A program made the position numbers and the translations under genes. The notes under the pieces are model-generated. The model was not told the DNA's origin, ran no database searches, and saw only the letters and a list, made by a program, of their open reading frames with translations. A stretch of DNA of 64,000 nt from Strigops habroptila (taxonomy: Eukaryota; Chordata; Aves; Psittaciformes; Psittacidae), in assembly GCF_004027225.2 (NCBI RefSeq), contig NC_044282.2, positions 72,155,787 through 72,219,786 of the forward strand, in the 5' to 3' direction. This document shows, in pieces, positions 38,601 through 53,600 of the stretch (within the stretch, counting starts at the first letter, position 1; each line of letters opens with the position of its first letter).

Positions 38601-41600
38601 ATAAATTATTAGTGTGATAAAAGGGATGAGGTGTAATTTTTAACCTGTCCATCTGCTTCATTCAAGGTGTCTTGTCTTTATGATCAAACAATACTACAGT
38701 GCTTGGTACAATCAAGGGAATGAAGGTTATGGTGTGAGTTCAGAAATGAATAGGTGAAGTGACATGAGTGAGTAGGAAGCTCCAGAAACAGTTTTGTTCT
38801 CTTTGTAAACAGTTCTGGTTTGTCTGGGAGCAGGTCTGCATTAGGAAGTTCCTCCTGTCCCTTCTATTCCATCCCTTCAGTCTTGTCAAATGCTAAAGCA
38901 GCTGTTTGTGTAGCTGTGTTCTAACTGAAGGGCTGAAAATGGGTGATGGTGGAGAAAGAACCTCTTTAAAACCATGAGGTTTTATTTAGTGCCTATCTGT
39001 TTATCACTTAAAAATGGTAAAAACAATTCCTGTTCTACGGTTATGGAAAAGCAGCAAGTGATATAATATGTCAAAACATCTCAAATATCTCAGAGTGCTT
39101 TGTGTTAAAAAGAGGTCTTTTGTTAAATTCTGCTTTTAATTCTTGGAACTGCACTGTACAAGAACATATGTAATTTTATCACAAAAGGACACCCTAAAGA
39201 CAGCCTCCCTCCCACTGACCTTTTGTGTGACATACAATGTTCTCTGACTTCTTTTTAACCAAAAAAACCCAGAAACTGCCTTTTAATATTGCCTTCAACT
39301 AATTTAGACAGTTGTCATCCTGCCAAGTCAAAATTGTACGACCGGAGCTGAAGAAGAGTGGGACATAAAATTTACATTTGCATAGTATTTGTATCTGTAA
39401 TGCAGAGAAGCTATCACCTCTTTCCACAAGTAGGATATTTGATTAAAATAAATCATAAATACAGGAGTCCCAAGTTTATGTCAGACAACTATATTAGAAT
39501 CTGAAGCTAGTCATGCCCTTCAAAAGGGTGACTGTTAGCTCTGTCCGTGGTCTCAGTCGTGATCCATCATCCTGGTTCTTGCTACAAGGACATTGATGCA
39601 AATAGCATCTGTAGTCATTACTCCCTGTAGGACTGTGTATACCTCATCGTGGAATTCCCCATCTCGAAGCACTTTTCTAATAAAGTGAAAAAATGCCGTG
39701 GCTGGGATTGCACATGGTATTTCAACTGTTGCCACTGTGATCCCTCAGATAGCATTAGAATAATATCCTGCAGCTTGTAATCAATATAGTGCCTAAGCTA
39801 GTGTGTTTCAGAAATATATTTGCTGTTGAGCATTGCCCTGCAGGCTTGAGCTCTGTAATGAGCATTTTTCATTTTCAAACCACTTCACAAACATAAAGTA
39901 ATTATGAGTAGAGGGATCTGATCCCCTGTTTCACATACAGCTGGGAGAGAGTAGAGGGCTTTGGCTGGCTTGGTGCTTGAATGTCATTTGGAATTTGGGA
40001 TCTTTTGGCTTCCGTGCTCACAGTACCCCAATCTATTGTTCCCTCTTCATTGAAGGGGAAAAGTAATTTCTTTAATTGTCTTTCAATTTTGAAGTCAAGA
40101 GAGAGGAGATGAAATCTGACCTGTGCTCTCATTTTAGCAGCACTACTTACATGCAGAAGTTTTCTTTGTTTTGTGAGTGTACCCCCATAAAACAGGGGGA
40201 AGAAGTGAGGTTATCCACCTGATTGAATACCAAACCTACACGTGCTTTAAATCAAGGCATAGGAGATTTTTTAAATTGGCATTTGTCAAGTGCATATTTC
40301 TAGACCCGGTTCTATGGTTGTCATATTCTCTACTTCAGAATTATGTTCAAGGAATTTCAATTGGAAACTCTTTTTATTTATGATTTTATCTGGGTTATTA
40401 TGCAAACAAGATTACAATATACTTCATGGTGTTTTGTGCAGCAGTCTTACTCATACTGTCTGCATATGCAGGATAATGAATCACAGTGAATTTGAGTAAA
40501 CAGCATTCCACCAATACAACGATATTTATTTTGTTCAGCAGTGTGCAGTTTGGTGTATTGTGTATCTAACAAAGTTTGTTTCCTCTCTCTACTATCCCTC
40601 TTTCCCCTTTATATTTCTAGCACTGTTTTTAGGATCTCCTCATTCTGTTAGATGTACCAAAAGAAGGATAATAGACCTTTTTTTTTTTGATGGAGTTTCT
40701 CTATCAGCATGTAAAAGAAATCTATGATGTGGTTCCTTCTGATATCAATGAAGAGATGTTGTGGTCCTGTCTCTGCTCCTTAAAATGTGATACATGTTTT
40801 CAAACCTCTGCATCAGAGTTATTTCCTTTACAATAGATGGTAATCCTTTTGACAGGGTTTGGGGGAAGGTTACTCTTAAAGCATTGTATCTGAAGAAAGA
40901 AAGACAGGGAGGGGTTTAAAATTCTGCAGGATTTAAATGGGTGGTGTTCACTGCTTTTGAAATACCAATTCTTTTGGACATTTTATATGTATCTATGGTT
41001 GTATGACAAGTGTATGGAGTCTCCTTTCTCTGACGCTTTGCTAGTAGTCTGCAGTCCACAGATTGAAAACTACTAATTCTGATTTTTTTCTTTGTAGTTG
41101 TTTCAAGCCAAACAACTTATTTTTGGAGTTCATCTTCAGTGAGCATGGTGAGACTAGGCATCCAGACTGTATGTTGACAGTACAGGTTCTATTAGTAAGA
41201 GGTTATTCTGCCAGTCTTCATGTATTATTTTTCTGTTATTAGTAAAGGAAGAACTGAAAACGTTGTTGCTTTGTTGGAGGAAGTATGAGGGGAGTTCTTC
41301 TTATTCATTGTTTTTGCACTGATAGGCACTCAGTTGAAATGGAAACATTGTACTGGTCTTCTGAATACCTGTGTCCAACAACACTTTTTTTCCACCTAAT
41401 TAAAGACCTAATAGAAAATTCTGGTGAACGGTAATGCACTTCAGGTTAGTAAGGTATGTTTTCATTGTGGTGCAGAGAATGGCAGTCACCCTTGGCCCCC
41501 ACAGAGGCAAAATCTAAAGCCTAAAGTGCTGAACAGTTACTACACTGAAATGATAGATGGTCTTGTAGAATCAATTTATCAGTACGAAGAGAAGTGAATG

Positions 41601-44600
41601 AGGCTGCAAAGAGATGCACCTCTAAAATGTTTGGCTCCCAGAGCAGAGTTTGGGAAGGATATGCTTTGAGAAGCTTTTGGCATAAGCAATGTTGTTTGGA
41701 AGTCTTTAATTTCTTGATGGTTTTTGAATTTGCTGAAGTCTATTAGTGTTGCACTGCTTTGATGGCTGTTGCTCCTTTGTGCTTACTTTTGTGTTTTTCT
41801 ATTGTCCTTTCATACCATGGCAATTTTAAGTCTGCTTTTGCCCTCTGTTATAAGCATTGTTAATTCTGATACTGCTGAGTTCCATTTGTTAGCTGGGACA
41901 CCTGAGTGATGGTTCCTGACCTGCTTTCCTGGGCAGTGCTGCATCTAAGGGGCTACATTATGTTTCTTTAGATATATAAGAGGAGAGGAGTAGAGTTTGA
42001 GGAAGTATTTACAATGCACAGATTGAGGACAATCACATCTTTCAGCCATTCCTACCTATGCTGTGTGATCAGAAATTGTTAGTGAACTCGAGCGTTTGCA
42101 CTAAAAGCTCCCTCTGACTTCTACAATCATTCCGTCTGTTCCTCAGCTTTCCCGTATTCAGCCTGTGTCTCCTGAACTAAGTGGTGTGCTTTAAATAAGA
42201 GGGCAATCAGGGAAAGGGTTTGTGATTACCATGAGACCAAGTATGTCTTTTTTTTCGTGGTTTTTGTAATGGATTATAACTGAATTTGATTTATTTTTTC
42301 TTTATATGTCATGTCAGTTTTCATAGACCGTCCACTTAGGCACTTCTCTTTTGCTCCTCATTTCTCTGTATGGTAGATAACAGCTAGTTGCTCCCAACTT
42401 AGATAACAGCTAGTTGCTCCTGACTTAGGCTGTCGGAGTCTTTTTGTAGTTTTAGTGTTAATAGCAACTTTCAAAGTGTGTTTGGTGCAGCCTGATTTCT
42501 CTTTTTTTAAAGCCAGGTAGGTTTTGAGGTGAATTGCAAAGTGATGTCTTACAAACACCAATTTTGTCTTTCCACTTCTAAAGCAAAAGTTAAATTAAAA
42601 TCCTAATACTTCCTTTTTGTCCTGAGTTTTTGCTAACGGTGTCTCAGTTGTTGGGAGTTTTGAGCCTTAATTTCACTTGCTTTCGGTTTTTCTCTCCCCC
42701 TCTCTTCTTCCTGGGCATGGCTGGTGACCTATAGCGTGCTGCTTGGCTGGTGTTAAAACAGGAAATGAGGTGAGTAATGTCTTTTGGCAACCCTCATACC
42801 ACTTCTATTAGAGAGTTCTCCAGATTTAGCGAAAGGAGAGATACTCTTCCTGTAACTTTTTTTCCAGCAGAGTAGAAATGAGAAACCACTTAATGCAGTG
42901 GACCTGCAGAGACGTGTGCGTTAAGAGAAAATTTTAACCAAGCAATTAAAGCCATATTTTTGAGGTCAAGACAGTTGCTTTCATTTAAAGGTACTTTTGC
43001 TAACAGTTGTGGAATATATACACTCACTTCCTATGTGCTTGGCCATGATTTTGACTTACTTTGTACCTTCAAAACTAACCATAAGGAAAGTCAGAATTGG
43101 GATATGCTGTCATTTTATTTGTTTGGGTTTTAATTATTATTATTTTAACTTTTTATCGTGCATAGCTTTTGCTGTCTGTCTGACAAGAACTCTTTCGTAT
43201 AGACACCATTTGTCTGTATAAATGATGAGCAGAGAAGAAGCTGATTTTATAGTCTAGTCCAGTTGTCCAGTTTCTTTCTTTTTGTTTACAAAGGATAAAA
43301 CGGCACCTGGTTTTTGTTTGGTGGTTTTTGGTTGTTTTGTGTTATTTTGGGTTTTTCTGAACCTGGTTTGACCTTTTTTGGAGTTTCTTATCTCTTTTGC
43401 CTCACAGTGTGATTATGAGGACGTAGTGTTTCAACTCGGAGTGTAGGTTGTCTGTCCAACTGTACAGCTTTGCATTAACTTAATGGTCCTCAGAGGTGCC
43501 ATGATGCCATGAGTCAGAATCTTCTTGTACATAGAAGAGAGTGAAATACAGCCCTCTTCATTTTGCCACCATATCAGGTTTAGGTAACATTAATAGTGAC
43601 TGAAAATTGTCAGATAATGGTGAAAAGTCAGTACTGTAGCAAGAAAGACATTAGTGCAGTGGGTGCAAGTTAGTTTTGACTCTTCTTTTTTATACCTCAG
43701 TGTTTTGAAATCAATTTAAACACTTGACTCTTTGTCTGTTCCAGGACACTTCCACTCCTGGCCAAATGAGAACATACTAGAGCCATTTTGAACAGATGAG
43801 TTGTCTTTGTTGGCAAGAGGAAAGAAATCCACTTGTCTCAAAGTTAGTTGAGGATACTGAAGTAGTCTTTGGTGGAATTCATGTTGACTGGAAGTACCAT
43901 TTCCAGATATTCGTAGTAAGCTAGATTGAAAGACCGTAGAATCATAGAATAGTTAGGGTTGGAAAGGACCTTAAGATCATCTAGTTCCAACCTCCTGCCA
44001 TGGGCAGGGACACCTCACACTAGACCATGTCGCCCAAGGCTCTGTCCAACCTGGTCTTGAACGCTACCAGGGATGGAGAAAAGATGATGAATCATGTTCT
44101 ACTTTGAGACTAATTTGAAAGTAATTATTTCATTAAATTGCTTGAGAGAGGATGAGGCCCTTTAGGGCAAGCATTGCCCACATAGCCTATCATTGGTGCC
44201 ATTTGTATAGGAGGACATAGGCTTTGCTGTGTAAGTTCCCAAACAAGTGGTTTGAAATCATATGCCGGCATCCTTACAGGCATCTGCTCCTTTTAACTTC
44301 TCTCTCTGTAGGCAAAGAATAGTCAAGGCCTAGTCTTGTACCTATTTAAATCCTTTAAACAAAGGATTTTTGTACATCTCTTTCTCAGCTCTTCTCCAGG
44401 TAATCTCTGGAAAGACTTTTGCAACTTTTGATGGACCATGAAGCTATGGCACGAGTTTCCTCAGTGCATGTTCTTTTGCACTAAACAAAAAAGAATCTAT
44501 ATTTAAATGTTAGTGAAAAAAACACTAGAAACAGGGCAGAACAAGATATTTACTTAGGGTGGAAGCTGGACAGGAGGCTCCTTAGCAAGTAGCACAAGTG

Positions 44601-47600
44601 TTGCCCTGTTCCAGATACTCAGTTTACTTAGGCTGAACTAGATGTTTTACTACCAGAAGGCTCTTGGCTCCATCTGCATGTACCTTCTGTCTTTCTTGTG
44701 TTAGCATAAGTACTTATGTGACCACTGGGAGAGGTGATCATCTCACTGATCTGGCTGAAAAAAACATTTTTTGGTGGATTAGGGTTTGCTTTCAGTGGGA
44801 TCAATGGACTGGTATTACTTACCATGCTGTGCCGTGTCAGCATCCAGGTCTGGCAGGAAGGAGGAAACATAGTCCTACCCGTGCTTGAGCTGATGTTAGC
44901 TACACCTTTAGCTACTCCCTGCCAAAGTTTTATGTGTTTATTAGGAAGCATGTTACTTGGAATCTTGGTCTGGCCTTAATATTTCCTCAACATTTTTTAA
45001 TTCAATACAAAGATTTAGAGCTGTTACAGAGGTCCTGTAACAGCCTTTCGTTCTTTCATGCCATGGTATGTATGCTTAGTGCTTCAGTCTGGTTTTATTT
45101 GTGTATCACTCGTTTACCTGGCATTAGTTACTTAAGTTTGTCTTGAAATACTATGTGTCATGGATCTGTGTTTGACAGACCCCTGTGCAAGTTATTATTT
45201 CTTTGTGATTCAGAAATCTGGGCCTTTCCTTGGCAAAGGATGACATTGTTCAGCTGAAAGAAGCTTATAAGTGGATTATTCATCCCCAGTTGTCTGAAGA
45301 GTTGGGTGTTCCTGCTGATGGAAAGGTGGTGTATAAATAAGATAACACTTTTTTCTCTCTTTTTTTTTTCCTCTCTTTTTTTTTGATATGTTTGTGTTTA
45401 TACACTTATATATGTGCACACCTTATATATATACACTTAAATAAAAGGGGGGAAATATATACTTCTTTCCCCTTATTAACAGATAAACAAGTTGCACTGC
45501 TCTTACAGTCACTGTAGGGGGAACAGGGGGGAAGTTTTTTTAACCAGAGATCTCCAAATCTCATACTGAGGGGTCCAATCTTCATTTTTGTACACATAGA
45601 TCATTGCATCTTCTGAAACCATCATAGTCTTTTGCTGAGTATCTTGCCCCAGGGCTGGTATCCTCCTTTTATGAACGAGACTTCTTCAGTTTTCTCATTT
45701 TCCAGGATCTCTGCTTTCCAGAGGCTAAGGAATGTTCACACGTAACTTCTTTGCTCTCCTATTACTGCCAACACTGTTACTGCTCTGTGAGATCAATTGT
45801 TCAGTTTGTTACATTTTATCCCTAGAATTTAACATACTGTTTCTGAAACACACTGAAAGAGGAAAGACTGGTCCTTGTTCGCTTTAATAAATACTAGAGA
45901 TAGGCATGTTGGAACCTGCAGTACCTGTAAGTAGGCAATAGAAATGTTTTTTCAAACCCTGTTTTCAACTTTCAGATTCTGACTAACCTTAAAATGTTTC
46001 TGAAATGCATTCACTGAACATGACATTCAGGAGTTGCCAGGCAAATTCAGAAACACCATCATCTTGAATGTAAAATTCCTGCTGAGGACAAGGCAGTCTG
46101 CAGTTTTAACTTGTCCTCAGCCATAGGACTGACCCCAGGATTAGATTCATTTAGTCTTTAGGTTGATTTGCCAGCTTTCATTATAATTACAGTTTGTCTT
46201 TTCCCAGCAGTGCTAATTGAAAGCATGCCTTTTGTCTTAGTGAAGAAAGAAATGCTCAGTTATCCTGAAGATGATCCAAGAAGAAACAAACTTCCTGCAT
46301 ACCAAGTTAGCAAAAGCTCTGCAGTGCTTGGGCACTGAGCCACTCCAGACATCATTGTACCATAAAAGTTACTTGTGTAGTGCTCTTTATCTACAAGGCT
46401 CTTGAATATTAGCCAATCTTTTCAATAGCCCTCTTGAGGTATCCTGGTATCTGAATAACAGAAGTAATGAGTGTTGTTTGCCCAAGGCCAAAGAGGGAAT
46501 TGGGGGTAGAACTGAGATTACACTAGAGTTTCTGGTCTAGCTGTCATTCCACTAGGACGTGTTGCCTGTCTTTGCCCCAAGGCCATCCAGTCATTGCAAA
46601 CAAAGCCCCTGACAAAATTTTACAGTGGTGACTACTACAGGGTTTTATCTTTATTCCGTGCTATGCACTGCTCTCCCAGAAGGTTTGTGAAGTTTAGTGA
46701 CCGTAATAGGCTTTGAGCATACACTGCCTCTGACTCAGTTCCCCCTGCGCAGAATGGGGCCGCTGTCTATGATGTGGAGGTCACTCATGGTTTTGAAGTG
46801 CTCTCAGATAATCCTTGCTTACTTCAGAAATGCAAATGCTATTATGGCACACATTGAGGCTGTGGTAGAATAAATGGGTTACTTTCTCTTTTGCCTACCT
46901 CTTTACTGTTTTTCTAATCCTACAATAAGGATGCTTGGGAATATCCTCCCTGTTTATTTAAAAACCTCTTACCTTCTGCTTTTTTCTTTTGTTTTTTCAA
47001 TTTAGAGTTTGTTTGAAGTTAGTGTGGTCTTCGCTCACCCAGAAACAGATGAGGAGTGCCATTTCCTGTAAGTTTTTGTAGAAATAACAAAAGATCTTTA
47101 TCTAAAAATTGTGCAACATTGTTGGTTTGGATTTGCTACAGATGAGAACACGCCGTGTTTATAAACTGCAATGGGCGCTACATCTAAACTTCCTCGTATT
47201 CAGATAGAGTTGCAGAGCTTAAAGTTACATCATCTCTGGTTAATTCTGTGTCTTAAAGCCTATATACAGAATAATCCAGAATTTTAACTGGAAGGAGAAC
47301 ATTCAGGTAAGTTGTTCAGTTTCAACCCTTTTCCATATAGCTGTGTCATTTATAAAGATAAATTCAAACCACGTAGTTGCAGGTGGGGAAATCTTTTGAG
47401 GTCATACATAGGTTTTCCTGCTCTTATAGGAGACATGGATGGGCAGGAAGGCTTTAAGGGAGTTAATCCAATTTAGCTGGTTGATGAAAACAGAAGTTCC
47501 CTGGTCACTACACATAGTTTTTGGCCTGGCCCAGTTGGGTATTTGCTATACATAAAGATGCAAAACATTTCTGTGAATTTAGCTGCCATTTAATCTGATT

Positions 47601-50600
47601 TCTCAAACTGTAGTTTATTCTGGATAATCAGGTTCACTCTTCCCATTTGCTGGTGCTTCCTGGAAAATCAAAGATTCACTCAGTTTCATCACTCGTGCTC
47701 CTACTGCAAGTTAAATCTTAGCATAGAAAGAGGCTCAGCGTAGACTTCTCTGTTGCATAGTGAATTCATCTCTTGAGACTAGAGATTTCCTTTGCAATCT
47801 TTATCTGTTCCCCTGATTTTGCCCATTCTGGCACTTTGTGATCTTTGTTTGAATGCCCAATCTGCCACCTCCTTGGTTTTCAGCAATGGCATCTTTCACT
47901 TGGCTTGGCTTGGGGGATGAAGGGAATGCATGCTTGGTGACAGACCAGGTATTAGGAGGAATGGATTACTAGTGTTTGCTGAACGTCTTTTCTTTCCAGT
48001 GTCTTCAGGTCTGGGCAAAAGGGGGAGAAAATATTATGGCCAAACTACAATTCTAAATAATGGTACCTGCAATCTTGTAAAAACTCGAGTGTTTCTGGAT
48101 CCTGCACCCTTCTGTTCCTATTTATTTCATTTTACTTGATCAGCTCTTGTTTCCTGTAGTGCTTTTCCTTCCTCTGAAACCTCTCAGCTCTTATTTTCAG
48201 CTCACCTTTCCATCCTTCTTGTGCCATTTTAAAAGTACTCATGTGGAGCATGTCATGGTGCCAATGTCAGTGCTCCAAGCGGAGTAGTTACAGCGGTGAA
48301 AGCTGTGAAGAAGTTCCGTTCCACATTCCAACTACTCAGCTTTATTCCATGTGACTTGACAATATCCCTTTATTTGCCTTCTCTTTGTAGCGTACTTAAA
48401 GAGCAATTAAGGTTTTAATAGACATTTTTCTGAAGTAATAGCATATTACCTAATTTAATTACATAGTAGCTTCTCAGGTGTCAAGGCATTCTGCCTCTGA
48501 ATGGCTGGCTCTGGGCATATTCCACAAAACACTCTGGGCAGTGGTTTGATTTCTTTTGTAAATAGGGTAAATTTGGCAATTGTCATGCTCTAGTAATGGC
48601 AGTCATGTTTTTTGTGGAAGCAAAGTAGGATCTTGTTTCAACCTGGAGAAGTCCTCCAGGTGTACTTTGGGGTGAGATTTCAAAGTATAGTGTGTGCAAT
48701 TTCTCATCTCTCAAGCTGTTCTTCCACAGTTATGTGCAGGTAGGTGTGCTGGGTTTGACATGGAAGATTGAATTGGCTCCTGATAGCTTATATTTGGAGA
48801 TTTCTGTTTAAAGGTAAGGTGATACTGAAATAGTGGAAGAGGCAGTTTGTGATGCTTTGTGTCACAAACTGCTCAGGCAAGTTTCTTGTACAAAAATAGC
48901 AAGAGGACAGACCTGCTTCCTTATAGTCTAAAGTAGTTACAGAAGGTTTGAAAAGCACCAGCAAGACATGATAAATTGTGTTGGAGGCTAGAAATAATCT
49001 CTAACTGCATACATAGAAATCAACCAATAGGAACAGCAACTTCCTCTACAGTACTCAGAAAAAGTGTTTCACTGACTTGGCTTTCACTTTCATGAAACAA
49101 CCAATAGTTTCCTTCTGAAGAGGCAACGCACAAATGGTATTGAGCACCTGGGGTTAGTAATGAATTTTCCTATCCAGAAGCAGCAGTTTGAATCTCTAGT
49201 TTGTAGTGTGCATTGTGTAAGAACAGCAAGTGTAGATTTCAAGATGTCAGCACATCTTGCATGGAACTTAAACAAAATCATGACCTTTGTCGAGAAGGAT
49301 TGGAAAGGACTGACAGCTAAACTCCTTGTGTGCTTTTTCGTCCCATCTCAAAGCTGAGACACATTGCTGTTGGTCAGAGCAAAAGAGGCTTACACAGCTT
49401 TGTCCATGACTTTTCTCTAGATCGAGCACCACACACCTTCTGCCAGTTGTGACCTGGGATAAAGTTAATTGTAAAATCTGCTCTGTGCTAAGCTGTGGAA
49501 GTGAGATACTAGACATATTGGTACAAAGACTGGGTACATGCTATGCTTGTAAGTCTGTTTATCTTTTCTTCTGTAAGAGTACAACTGATTCTGATTTCTT
49601 TATTTAGAGCCACAGCCTGTCCAGACTGTTTCAAACCAGCAAAGAACAAACAGGTAGGATCTCATCATTGTTGTATTTCTTTTCTGACATTCAGACTTTC
49701 ACAGCAGTAGCTACAACGAAGAACTTACCTGGGTATTCAGTCAGTGTTTAATGTCTATTTTTCCTTCATCAGAAATCTCTCTAGTTTTCTATTGTCTCAA
49801 AATAGTCTCCTTTATTCACTTAACATTTTCCTGCTTAGGAAAACTAAGAGCTTGGTACTTTTCTTTGGGTCATTCTTTTTCCAGACTGTCTAAAGGCCAT
49901 AATTTTAGGAATGTTCTCTGTAAATACCTCCCTTAAAATCTAGGAACTTGATTGTCATGCATTAAAAGTAGCATAAAAGATGATCCTCAAGCTCTCTGTG
50001 GGTGAAACAGTTCAGATAAGTCACATTGTGAAGATGAGATTCTGCAGCCAAAACGGAAGTGATCACACTGCAGTTTTCATGTGCTGTGATCTGGACGAAA
50101 GACACAATACATGCAGGATGGTTTTATCCTGTCTACCTCTGGAGGAGGGGAGGGAAGAAAAGGGACCTTGCCACTTGTTGCAGACCCTGAGCACACACAA
50201 AATCATTGATGGAAAAGAGGACATTTAAGAATAAAAAAAACAGTTGGAGAGAAACTGATACAAGTAGGACAGTTGGTGTGATCAGAGGGAGAACAAGTAA
50301 CTTCCGTCAGAAGCCTGTTCAAGGCCTTTTATTCTTTCTGGTGAAGAGGCTCCTGACATTTGACAGAGGCAATCTGACCCAGGAATTCTGCCTACTCTAC
50401 TCCACCTGACCAAGAAATGCAAGTCTTTTTTAAGAAGGATTGTATTGTTGTAACTCACTGGTTGCTGCATTGCTTTCCTTTAAAAGAGGGGAAATCCCAA
50501 ATAAGGAGCTAAACCAGCAGGGTCTGGCTGTTAAAACCACAAAGGCAACAAGATGTAGGGGAATCTAGAGCAAAAAATACCAGCTCTGAAGAGCCAGTAG

Positions 50601-53600
50601 AGGTTAATGCTTATACAGAAGCTGTACTTGAAGCTTCAAGGGCTCTGTTAATCAGAGAAGTAGTATAAAAACTGGGTTCTGAGTGAAGATTTCTGTCTCA
50701 TCTGCTGTAGATAGATAGTTAAATGTGCTGCTACTTTAAGGGTGTCCCAGTTCATCTGTTCTATGAGGAAGGGCAGTGCTATTATCTCTAATTATGCTGA
50801 GAAGAAGAAAGACCAGCTATCCTGAAGGCATCCAGGAACTCCATGTTAGACCAAAGACTTAAATTGTCCCAAACAGTGACCCAGTATTTTTCAGGGTTTT
50901 TTTCCCAAATTCCCAATCCAGTTTGCAATAAAAGACATCATTAAATTGGAAATTCAGCAGATGGCCATCAAGTCAGGGGGCTGAAGCACATGCCCTAGGA
51001 GGAAAGGCTGAGGAACCTGGACTTCTTCAGCTTAGAGAAGAGAAAGCTTTAGGGAGGACCCAACTCAATCTCTTACCAATAGAGGGATTATTGAGAACAG
51101 GAAGCCAGGCTGCTCATCACAGTGCATGGTGAAACATGAGAGACAACGGAAATAAGTTGAAATGAGAGGTTCAGAGTAGATATGAAAAGCCATTTTTACC
51201 ACGAGGACAGTTGGACAATGGAGCAGGTTGTGCAAAGGGGATGTGCAGGGTCCATCCTTGGAGGATTTGAAGACCTGACTGGATAGAACCCTGGGCAATA
51301 GGGTTTGATCTCACAGCTGACCAAGAGACCTACTGTCCTCAGCCTTCCTAAAGCAGGATTCCACCTCACCTGTTACAACACTTGTTTCTCCTGCTCTAGG
51401 AACTTAAATTCTGTGTTTTCTGCCTTAGCCTCACTTGAGGTATCAACAGCAGTACCTGGCTATGCACAGAGGTTGATAGTTGTGACTCCAGCCACTGCAT
51501 ATTATTCCATCCTGCCACTACTGTACTATTATTACTGCTTTTACTATCAGTTCACCCTTGTGAATTGATGCAGCTTGGGAGCCTGAAGTTGCTTGCCTTC
51601 CACAGTTCAGGAACTACCAAGCCCTACCATTCAGAGCCCTTACTTCTGAGTATGAATGAACTTTTGAACTTCAAAAACAGATACCTACTCAACAGTCTTA
51701 TTTTCGGAAGAACTAGCTGCCTACTGTCACTGATGTAAAAGCTGGGGCTTAGGTATACTTAACTCTTGAGAATGGGGAAGCTGGTTTAGGTTTATGTTCA
51801 TGGATTTAAGACTCTGTTTTTAATCTGTTTTGCAAATTTGGACATGAGCTCCCAAGCAGTACTTTTTTGTTCTTACTTTCGTATGTCTTCTGAAATAAGA
51901 TAGTTTCCAGAGATATGCTTAGCATTTCTTTCAGCTAATCAACAGGCAGGGTTAACAGTTGAATATTCTAAGGAGTTAGAGTAGGTTTATTTGGAAGTGT
52001 GACAGTAACTGTAGACCTGCTGAAAGCCTTGTTATTTTTTACTGTGTAAAAACAGTGAGGAAACATATGCTACAGTTTTTACCTGTCTTCTAGAAACAAA
52101 GGGGCAAATCTTAGTTCTACAACTAAATAACTGTTATGTTCCAATCTGTCAGCTGTATTAGTCGTATTGATTTCATGTTGTGAGTAAAGTGACTTTAATA
52201 GATTCTGGCAAAATTACCTGTTGCTCTTTGCCCTATTAAAATTAGGGTCAAGATCACAGTGTGTTCTTGCTCATATGGAGTTGCTTTGAGGCATAAGAAA
52301 ACACAAAACACAAGTGAAACCACTATATTGTAAGAATCCTACAGTGTGTATGTTTTAGGGTTTTTTCTTCCTTAGCATATCCTTTCTTAGCTTCTCTTAG
52401 TTCTTGACTCATTTTTTTATTTCATTGTGCAGTCTGTTTTCACTAGAATGGCAGTTATAAAAGCCCTAGAGAAGATAAAAGAAGAGGATTTTCTCAAGTA
52501 AGTATATACTGAAACTAGTTCTTAGTATTGTGCTTTTATCTAGAGTTAGGATGGGAAGGAAAATATTAGATGGGTAAGAAGTAGCTATAAAAGAACTTTT
52601 AATTGTTTAAATTCTCTAGTTTACTGGGTAAAATGTGTTTTCTCTTCTTCTGGTAATAGAATGTCATTCCAGATCTTTTAATTAAGGGGTAATCTTAAAA
52701 CGCTTAAGATACAGAGGATGGATATAACAGGACATGACATAAATGATGGGCTTTTTCCCATTAGTAAAAGTGCCTCGCTGGTTGGTTAACTCAGAAGGAG
52801 AAACTGTGAGTCAGAGAGCTGCAGTTCTGCTCTGTGCTTTTGGCAGTACAGCTCTGCAGATCTCTGGGCTGGCATGGGATTTAGAACAGTTAGAAATGAA
52901 AACAGTTTCTTGTAGTATTGCCAATCATTTACATTTAAAAATCTTTATGTACGTCCCCGAAACCACAGAAGAGATTTAGAAATCATGGAACTTCCTTCTG
53001 TATTTTGAACCTTAGCGTTTACAAGGCCAGCTTCTCTTTACAAGAAAGGCTTTTTCCCATATTTCCAAAATGTTAAGAGTTGAGTTTTAAGAAAACACCA
53101 AGTGCTGTAATATGGTAAAAATCACAAGCAGTGGGAAGACATCAACAGACATTTTCTCTGTAGTTCACTGTGCTTAATTGCACAAAAATCAAATCTTTGC
53201 TTTGATTCCCAAAAAAGATTTAGTAATAGGTCCTGAAGGTAGGTTTCAGGCAGTATTTAGTTTCATTATTGCTATAGTGTGGTACATCATATTAACACAC
53301 TTTGAAGTGTTACACTTTGCTAATGTTCACTGACATTGACAAAAGTATTTGCAATGCAGTCGTTTTGATTTGCTTCATGTTTATCCATTTCTTCATCCAC
53401 CTTTTAATGTGAATGCTGAGTTTACACCATAGCTGTGTTTTGTCTAACTGAAATCATCATCTTTCATGCCATTATTACTGTGGTGACGCTCCATGACGTT
53501 CTGGTATAACTATATTTTTAATCTTTTTCTATACAGGCATTTTCCATGTCCCCCAAGTTCACCAAAGAACCTCTGTGTTGCTCTGGAAATTCAGTGCAAT

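Noticed and set aside
39553..39735. 60-codon minus-strand frame MATVEIPCAIPATAFF in a PUS10 intron
   Set aside because: The composition looks protein-like at first, but I recognise no family, no flanking exons fit, and this length is expected by chance.
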